Shown here one piece after another: positions 59,552-64,000 of a DNA stretch of 64,000 nt. Made by a program: the position numbers and the translations under genes. Source of the stretch: Hungatella_A sp034142505. GTDB taxonomy: Bacteria; Bacillota; Clostridia; Lachnospirales; Lachnospiraceae. Below the pieces are notes generated by a model. That model saw only the letters and a list, made by a program, of their open reading frames with translations. It searched no databases and was not told the DNA's origin. The stretch's first letter is position 1; each line of letters opens with the position of its first letter. Location of the stretch: assembly GCA_034142505.1 (NCBI GenBank), contig JAWZDV010000055.1, positions 1-64,000 of the forward strand. The letters run 5' to 3'.

Positions 59552-61051
59552 TTATTGTTTAGCCTCTTCTCCTTTGGAGACCGCAACGCTGGACTCCAGC
59601 TTCTGCTTCACTTCCTGAAACCATCCGTCAAAGGCTTCTTCCGAAATAAAACCGCCTGCCGCCTCGTCAAGCGTTTTTCCTTCCCCGAGCAGTGTCACCA
59701 CCTGCTCTCTGTCGGCCGCGGCCTTGTCGGACAGATTGTATTCCAGCACCTTTCTGGCATTTGCTCCGCCGTCAAACGCCTTGTTGGTATATAATTTGCT
59801 GCTGCCAACCATCTCATAGGCCGTCAGGAGCGTGTCATATTCCTTGGTGGAAATCTCCAGATTCTTTTCCTGAATCACAGAGTCCAGCGTTTCCTTCTTG
59901 TTGGCCTCCTTCTTTACCGGAATGTAGCCGGAAGTAGAGCCAAACTCAATATTGCGTTCCACATCGGTAAACCATTTTAAAAATACAACGGAAGCGAACT
60001 CCTGCTCCTTTGTCCCCTTCGTCACCACCATGCCTGCGCCCTGCTGGATGATGCAGGGTTCGCCGCCTTCCAGCAGCGGGGCCGGCATCACCATGCACTC
60101 AATGGGAGTGGTGACGTCACCGATCTCCGTCTGATCCGGGAAATAGCTGGCCGAAGCGATAGAACCGGTGTAGGCTGCCAGCTCGCCGATCTTCAAGTCA
60201 TCCGAACGGAACCTGCCATAGGCCCCGTAATACCCTTTTACAAAAGGAACGTAATAATTCTGCCAAATGTCGTAAAAGACATCCCGGTCCACATTCAGCG
60301 TCACTTCCCCGTTTTCCACATGGAACAGTTCCACGCCTTTCTGCATGGAGCCGATGATGAAGAGGTTTGCCATGGCATCACGGCCGTAAAAAGCTTTGCC
60401 GTCATTTGGAACATCCGGAGTCTTCGCGTCCGTCCAGTCATAATACCGGGCCGCCGTCTTTGTAATCCCCTCCGCCGTCTTTAAGCTGTCTTCCGTCACG
60501 CCGGTGTCCGCCGCGAACTCATCCCAGACCGTCTTGTTGACCATCAGCACTTCCGTCGATTTGGCGATTGGGAAAATCTTCAATTCCCCGTTTACCCCAA
60601 TCCGGCCTTCTTCTATGTAGGAATCCATATATTCATTCTGTTCTTCCGCGGTAAAATAGGGGTCTAAATCCGCCAGCGCGCCCGCCTTTTCCAGCTCGTA
60701 AGCCGTATCGGCGTAGGAGGAGAATAAATTGGGCATGGCCTCGCTCCCCACTTCCTTTTTGCTCGACGCCAATACCGCGTTCTCCAGTTCCGTCACATTG
60801 CCCTTGCTGTGGCTCTCCACATAGATCCCCTGCTCTTTTCCCACCGTGTCATTAAACTCCGACACCATCCTGGCAAAGGCGGCCTCCTGCGCCCCATTAT
60901 AATAATGCCAGACCGTAATATTTACCGGTTTATCCCGGTCAAGCTTCACCGCTCCCGCCCCGGTCTTTCCCGAGCAGCCGCAAAGTAAAAGGCACCCGGC
61001 AAGCACTGCCGCCGTGCTGATCCGTCTCACACATCCGTTCTCTCTTTTCAT
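59552..61051 (-). CDS. Extracellular family-1 solute-binding lipoprotein linked to a sensor kinase
   Basis: A 499-residue binding protein with a signal peptide and lipobox LLCGC (about 22-26). The mature part shows 'INITVWHYYNGAQEAAFARM'-like family-1 features (NITVWHYYNGAQEAAFARM), EAMPNLFSSYADTAYELEKA and EFASVVFLKWFTDVERNIEFG. No permease or ATPase genes adjoin it. The next gene, 6 bases on, is the large hybrid sensor, so it probably presents a ligand to the sensor's external domain rather than feeding an importer. A tRNA-Leu pair lies upstream. Confidence 0.88.
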   Translation of the reverse strand: MKRENGCVRRISTAAVLAGCLLLCGCSGKTGAGAVKLDRDKPVNITVWHYYNGAQEAAFARMVSEFNDTVGKEQGIYVESHSKGNVTELENAVLASSKKEVGSEAMPNLFSSYADTAYELEKAGALADLDPYFTAEEQNEYMDSYIEEGRIGVNGELKIFPIAKSTEVLMVNKTVWDEFAADTGVTEDSLKTAEGITKTAARYYDWTDAKTPDVPNDGKAFYGRDAMANLFIIGSMQKGVELFHVENGEVTLNVDRDVFYDIWQNYYVPFVKGYYGAYGRFRSDDLKIGELAAYTGSIASASYFPDQTEIGDVTTPIECMVMPAPLLEGGEPCIIQQGAGMVVTKGTKEQEFASVVFLKWFTDVERNIEFGSTSGYIPVKKEANKKETLDSVIQEKNLEISTKEYDTLLTAYEMVGSSKLYTNKAFDGGANARKVLEYNLSDKAAADREQVVTLLGEGKTLDEAAGGFISEEAFDGWFQEVKQKLESSVAVSKGEEAKQ

Positions 61052-61090
61052 AATTCCCTCCTGGCTTTCCCCATCTTAGTTCTACGCACT

Positions 61091-61130
61091 AAAAAAGCCC
61101 AGTCCCTTTGATTGCTCAAAGGTCTGAGCT
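61091..61130 (-). terminator. Terminator of the tRNA-Leu pair
   Basis: On the minus strand AGCTCAGACCTTTGA pairs with TCAAAGGGACTGGGCT-like sequence around GCAA, followed by TTTTTT. It sits between the tRNAs and the binding-protein gene. Confidence 0.78.
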
Positions 61131-61135
61131 CATCG

Positions 61136-61219
61136 TGCAGAAGAAGGGAGTCGAACCCTCAAGGTGTTACCACCACACGGACCTGAACCGTGCGCGTCTG
61201 CCAATTCCGCCACTTCTGC
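61136..61219 (-). tRNA. tRNA-Leu (anticodon CAG), copy 2
   Basis: An 84-nt tRNA identical to copy 1 at 55335 except that the variable arm reads GGTG-GTAA-CACC. The two changes fall in the same base pair and keep it paired. Acceptor GCAGAAG/CTTCTGC and anticodon CAG are the same. It is co-transcribed with tRNA-Leu(TAA), 4 bases upstream. Confidence 0.95.
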
Positions 61220-61223
61220 ATCA

Positions 61224-61307
61224 TGCGGGAGATGGGACTTGAACCCACACGAGCATACACCCACAAGATCCTTAGTCTTGCCTGTCTGCCAATTCCAGCA
61301 CTCCCGC
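61224..61307 (-). tRNA. tRNA-Leu (anticodon TAA)
   Basis: An 84-nt class II tRNA with acceptor GCGGGAG/CTCCCGC plus discriminator A, anticodon stem CAAGA/TCTTG around CTAAGGA (anticodon TAA) and T arm TGGGTTCAAGTCCCA. It is first in the pair; no CCA is encoded. Confidence 0.95.
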
Positions 61308-61353
61308 GCTGCTGTCTGTTCCAGATTTTCACTCCGCTGAAACAGCCTAGATT

Positions 61354-61382
61354 ATATTATCATTAACTTCCATTTTTGTAAA
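61354..61382 (-). promoter_or_regulatory. Promoter of the tRNA-Leu pair
   Basis: TTTACA (61377-61382), 17 bp, TAATAT (61354-61359) on the minus strand, about 45 bases before the first tRNA. Confidence 0.7.
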
Positions 61383-61417
61383 GCGTTTTTTGTAAAAATA
61401 ATCATATAATTTTAAAT

Positions 61418-62098
61418 TTAATATGATCCTTCCGACAGATACTGCTCAAACCGCCTGATATTCTCTTTCTTCCCAATCACAACCACAATATCCCCGCTGA
61501 CAAACCGGTAATCCGGGCGGACTTCGATTTCGGTGGCGGTGCCGTTTTCCAGGGCGATGATGTTTAAGGAGAAGCGGCGGCGTAAGTCTGCTTCCATGAC
61601 TGTCTGGCCGGTTAAGACCGGGGTCAGGACGATCTCGGAGACAGTGATATCGTCGTTTAGGCGGATGAAATCAAGGGCGTGGGGGGACAGGAGTCTGGCA
61701 GCCAGGCGTTCGGCTAAATCACGCTCCGGGTATACGACCTCGGCTCCGATTTTCTCCAGAACACAGCCCTGGTCGCGGCTGGTGGCCTTGGCGATGACGC
61801 GGGGGATGCCCATGGAGATGACATTTAAGGTAGTCAGGATGCTCTTGTCGATCTGCTCGCCGATGCAGACGATGACAGTCTGGCAATTCTGGATTCCCGT
61901 GCTTTCCAGCGTCTCACGCTCCAAATCCTGGACGATGAAGGCCTCCGATACGATATTCCGGATCTGCTTGATTTTCGTTTCCGTGTTGTCAATCACCATC
62001 ACCTCTTTCCCTGCTTCCGCCAGGGACGTGGCCAGGGCATAGCCGAAGCGGCCCAGGCCGATGATACCGTATTCAATTCCACCATATTTTCTGCTCAT
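61418..62098 (-). CDS. ktrA: KtrA/TrkA-type potassium channel regulatory subunit
   Basis: A 226-residue cytoplasmic protein. The RCK N domain has the Rossmann motif GIIGLGRFGYALATSLAEAG (about 11-30) with the acidic residue MVIDNTET, which favours NAD(H)/ATP-type ligands. The RCK C domain (about 140-220) can bind c-di-AMP in Firmicute KtrA/KtrC. It forms a ring under KtrB and gates K+ uptake. It lies 15 bases after ktrB on the same message. Confidence 0.93.
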   Translation of the reverse strand: MSRKYGGIEYGIIGLGRFGYALATSLAEAGKEVMVIDNTETKIKQIRNIVSEAFIVQDLERETLESTGIQNCQTVIVCIGEQIDKSILTTLNVISMGIPRVIAKATSRDQGCVLEKIGAEVVYPERDLAERLAARLLSPHALDFIRLNDDITVSEIVLTPVLTGQTVMEADLRRRFSLNIIALENGTATEIEVRPDYRFVSGDIVVVIGKKENIRRFEQYLSEGSY

Positions 62099-62113
62099 AA
62101 TCTTCTCTCCTTC

Positions 62114-63409
62114 TTAACCGATTGTCACATTTTCTTCTGAATACCAGGCTCCGGCCTTCGGTTTGAAGGTCCAGATGGTTGCGATGGTCAGGGGACCTAA
62201 CCGTCCGATGAACATCGTCAGGATCAGAATCATTTTCCCATATGCTCCCAAGTCCGGCGTGATGCCGGTGGACAGGCCGACGGTGCCGAAGGCGCTGACT
62301 ACCTCAAAGAGCACCTGGAGAAAGCTGTACTCCGGCTCCACTATACACATCAGATACGTCTGCACACAAACCACCGCCACGGCAATGGCTGTGATAATAT
62401 AGGCATGGGACACCACTTCGTCCGGAATCCTCCGTTTAAATGCCCCGCACCGCCGGTTGGTTGCCGCCCCGAACACACTCCGCCAGATGACAAAGGTGGT
62501 CGTGGTCTTGATACCGCCGCCGGTGGACCCGGGAGACGCGCCCAGAAACATCAGGATAATCAGCACAAACAGGCCGGCGCTTGTAAACTCCCCGATGGGG
62601 TAAGTGGAAAACCCCGCCGTCCTGGCAGAGGTACTCTGGAAAAAGGCCCCCAGCCAGGTGATATTTTCCGAAAGCTTCAGAAGAATAGTTCCGGCCGCCA
62701 GCAATGTCACGGTCGTCACGAGAACCACCTTCGTATGTAGGGAAAACCGTTTCCAGGAATGAACCTCCCAAACTTCCTTGATCACCAGAAACCCAAGGCC
62801 TCCCATGATAATCAGCCCGCAGGTGGTTAGATTCAGCAGCACATTGCTCTGGTAGGGAATCAGATTGCGCAGGCCGCCGAGAATATCAAAACCCGAGTTG
62901 TTGAACGCCGCCACGGAGTGAAAGGCACTGATCCCCAGCGCTTCTAACGGCGGGAAATCCTGGACAAACACCAGGAAGCTGAGCGCCATTCCCGTCAGTT
63001 CAAAGCAGAGCGTCATAAACAGAATCGCCTTCACCAGCCCGATGACGCCTTTCACCGAGTTCAAATTCATGGTATCCCGGATGATCACCCGCCCTTTGAT
63101 CCCGATATTCTTCCCTGCAAACAGGATAAATGCCACTCCCACGCAGGTAACGCCCAGGCCGCCGATCTGAATCAGCATCGCCACCACGGTCCTGCCGAAC
63201 ACACTAAAATGCTCCGCTGTATCAATCGCAATCAGCCCCGTGACACAGACCGCGCTGGTGGAGGTAAACAGCGCGTCAAGAAACGACACCTCCACTCCTT
63301 CATTCACCGACACCGGCAGCCACAGAACCACCGCCCCCAGCAGTATCACTGCCGCAAATCCAAGCACTACCAGCCTTGCAGGGCTTAAATTTTTCAAATA
63401 GCGAAACAT
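62114..63409 (-). CDS. ktrB: KtrB/TrkH-type potassium translocating subunit
   Basis: A 431-residue membrane protein with four M1-P-M2 repeats. Selectivity-filter positions appear as FTSTSAVCVTGL (about 48-59), AFNNSGFDILG, QSTSARTAGFST and AFGTVGLSTGI. The glycine in each repeat gives the K+ pathway. With KtrA it forms the Na+-dependent Ktr uptake system used in osmotic adaptation. It has a good promoter and is first in the operon. Confidence 0.94.
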   Translation of the reverse strand: MFRYLKNLSPARLVVLGFAAVILLGAVVLWLPVSVNEGVEVSFLDALFTSTSAVCVTGLIAIDTAEHFSVFGRTVVAMLIQIGGLGVTCVGVAFILFAGKNIGIKGRVIIRDTMNLNSVKGVIGLVKAILFMTLCFELTGMALSFLVFVQDFPPLEALGISAFHSVAAFNNSGFDILGGLRNLIPYQSNVLLNLTTCGLIIMGGLGFLVIKEVWEVHSWKRFSLHTKVVLVTTVTLLAAGTILLKLSENITWLGAFFQSTSARTAGFSTYPIGEFTSAGLFVLIILMFLGASPGSTGGGIKTTTTFVIWRSVFGAATNRRCGAFKRRIPDEVVSHAYIITAIAVAVVCVQTYLMCIVEPEYSFLQVLFEVVSAFGTVGLSTGITPDLGAYGKMILILTMFIGRLGPLTIATIWTFKPKAGAWYSEENVTIG

Positions 63410-63460
63410 GCGAACCCCTCTCTATCTCTATTCCTTTATAGGATCTCATCAAGTCTAGTG

Positions 63461-63489
63461 AGTATATCACCCTCATTCTGGAAAATCAA
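63461..63489 (-). promoter_or_regulatory. Promoter of ktrBA
   Basis: TTGATT (63484-63489), 17 bp, TATACT (63461-63466) on the minus strand. The leader of about 45 bases is too short for a c-di-AMP riboswitch. Confidence 0.72.
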
Positions 63490-63571
63490 TTCTCCGGCCG
63501 GATGCTTAACAATATTTTAATACCGGAACATCTACCTGCAAACGCTCCGCAAATTTTTCCATTTTACCCTC

Positions 63572-63599
63572 TTGACAATCTGCGCCATCCTAGTATAAT
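63572..63599 (+). promoter_or_regulatory. Promoter of tRNA-Asn
   Basis: Consensus TTGACA (63572-63577), 16 bp, TATAAT (63594-63599), about 38 bases before the tRNA. Confidence 0.88.
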
Positions 63600-63636
63600 A
63601 CATTCTATGAGCGATATTTTTATATAGTAATCATAT

Positions 63637-63709
63637 TCCTTGATAGCTCAGTCGGTAGAGCACGCGGCTGTTAACCGCGGTGTCGTTGGTTCGAGTCCAA
63701 CTCAGGGAG
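63637..63709 (+). tRNA. tRNA-Asn (anticodon GTT)
   Basis: A 73-nt tRNA. Acceptor TCCTTGA pairs with TCAGGGA, discriminator G, D arm TAGCTCAGTCGGTAGAGCA, anticodon stem GCGGC/..CCGC around CTGTTAA (anticodon GTT), T arm GTTGGTTCGAGTCCAAC. CCA is not encoded. Confidence 0.96.
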
Positions 63710-63725
63710 TTATTCAAAAAGATTG

Positions 63726-63756
63726 GAAGAGCATGATTTTCATGTTCTTCTTTTTA
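63726..63756 (+). terminator. Terminator of tRNA-Asn
   Basis: GAAGAGCATGA pairs with TCATGTTCTTC (one wobble) around TTT, followed by TTTTT. Confidence 0.82.
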
Positions 63757-63773
63757 TTTTTATACTGATATAT

Positions 63774-63808
63774 AAAAAAACCGGACTCCATGGGAATCCG
63801 GTTTTTTT
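63774..63808 (-). terminator. Terminator of rplT
   Basis: ACCGGACTCC and GGAATCCGGT pair around a CATG-containing loop, with A-run on one side and T-run on the other, so it can work in both directions. It follows the rplT stop. Confidence 0.85.
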
Positions 63809-63830
63809 ATGTTCTATGATTTCGATCAAA

Positions 63831-64000
63831 TTAAGCAATCTTGGATTTTGCCAGCTCTGCCAATTTTGCAAAGCCTTCTGCGTCGTTGATCGCCATGTCA
63901 GATAAGATCTTGCGGTTCATCTCAACGCCTGCCAGCTTCAGTCCATACATGAACTTGCTGTAAGATAAGCCGTTGATTCTGGCTGCTGCGTTGATACGGG
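63831..64000 (-). CDS. rplT: 50S ribosomal protein L20, C-terminal part
   Basis: The last 55 or so codons of L20 are in the window. They read RINAAARINGLSYSKFMYGL, then VEMNRKILSDMAINDAEGF and a TAA at 63831. L20 is an early-assembly protein of the large subunit and usually lies in infC-rpmI-rplT; the other genes would be beyond the right edge. Confidence 0.95.
   Translation of the reverse strand, partial: RINAAARINGLSYSKFMYGLKLAGVEMNRKILSDMAINDAEGFAKLAELAKSKIA

Noticed and set aside
63410..63570. c-di-AMP (ydaO) riboswitch ahead of ktrBA
   Set aside because: The promoter leaves a leader of only about 45 bases and no aptamer motifs are visible.
1..64000. CRISPR arrays, rRNA genes, transposases, integrases or prophage structural genes
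   Set aside because: No regularly spaced repeats, rRNA blocks or recognisable mobile-element proteins were found on either strand.

Overview
The window looks like chromosome from a Gram-positive, anaerobic Firmicute of the Lachnospiraceae type (Clostridium cluster XIVa; the genus cannot be fixed from this sequence). Evidence: the gene order dgt-dnaG-rpoD-trmK-Nif3-like, a tandem glycine riboswitch ahead of a two-subunit glycine decarboxylase operon, lipoproteins with strong AGGAGG ribosome sites, a Csp-like subtilase, a two-gene SUF-like module, KtrAB potassium uptake and a class-A-like rnpB. Most of the window is GC-rich. One block, about 34.8-37.1 kb, is strikingly AT-rich.

Layout. 1-2.6 kb: MacB-like export operon (ATPase, cell-surface repeat protein, start of a permease). 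2.8-4.2 kb: pyrBI. 4.2-14.9 kb: an EbgR/LacI-type repressor, GH2 beta-galactosidase and sugar ABC transporter operon, with palindromic operators, followed on the same strand by MATE, EamA and M42-peptidase genes. 15.0-15.45 kb: rnpB. 15.5-22.7 kb: housekeeping cluster dgt-dnaG-rpoD-trmK-Nif3-like-nucleoside kinase. 22.9-30 kb: glycine riboswitch and gcvT-gcvH-gcvPA-gcvPB-lplA-lpdA. 30-33.1 kb: secreted flavinylated FAD reductase with a divergent AraC regulator. 33.0-34.75 kb: marR-flavodoxin-Nudix operon with two MarR-type operators on its promoter. 34.8-37.1 kb: AT-rich island holding an AAA15-type ATPase, a TOPRIM/RloB-like gene broken by a 1-nt change in an A-run, and a small third gene broken the same way. 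37.1-41.1 kb: subtilase and chemoreceptor. 41.1-43.7 kb: SufC/SufB-D-like pair and an ImmA/IrrE-type peptidase. 43.7-49.9 kb: HyuA-like protein, transporter and FAD enzyme operon with a divergent RpiR regulator. 50-55.2 kb: DUF4349 lipoprotein, LytTR-LiaF-like-nitroreductase-hydrolase operon, BtrH-like protein. 55.3-61.3 kb: three tRNA-Leu genes flanking a solute-binding lipoprotein and a large PAS-GGDEF-GAF-kinase-receiver sensor. 61.4-64 kb: ktrAB, tRNA-Asn and the end of rplT.

Functionally the window combines core replication, transcription and pyrimidine genes with galactoside uptake and hydrolysis, reversible glycine cleavage with its own lipoate supply, and extracellular flavin-based electron transfer. 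Several regulator-operator pairs can be read directly. The best candidate for an undescribed system is the three-gene ATPase/TOPRIM-like/small-protein island at 35.0-37.0 kb. The next best are the HyuA-FAD oxidoreductase-transporter operon and the binding-protein-coupled sensor between two tRNA-Leu copies. No CRISPR array, rRNA, transposase or integrase was seen.
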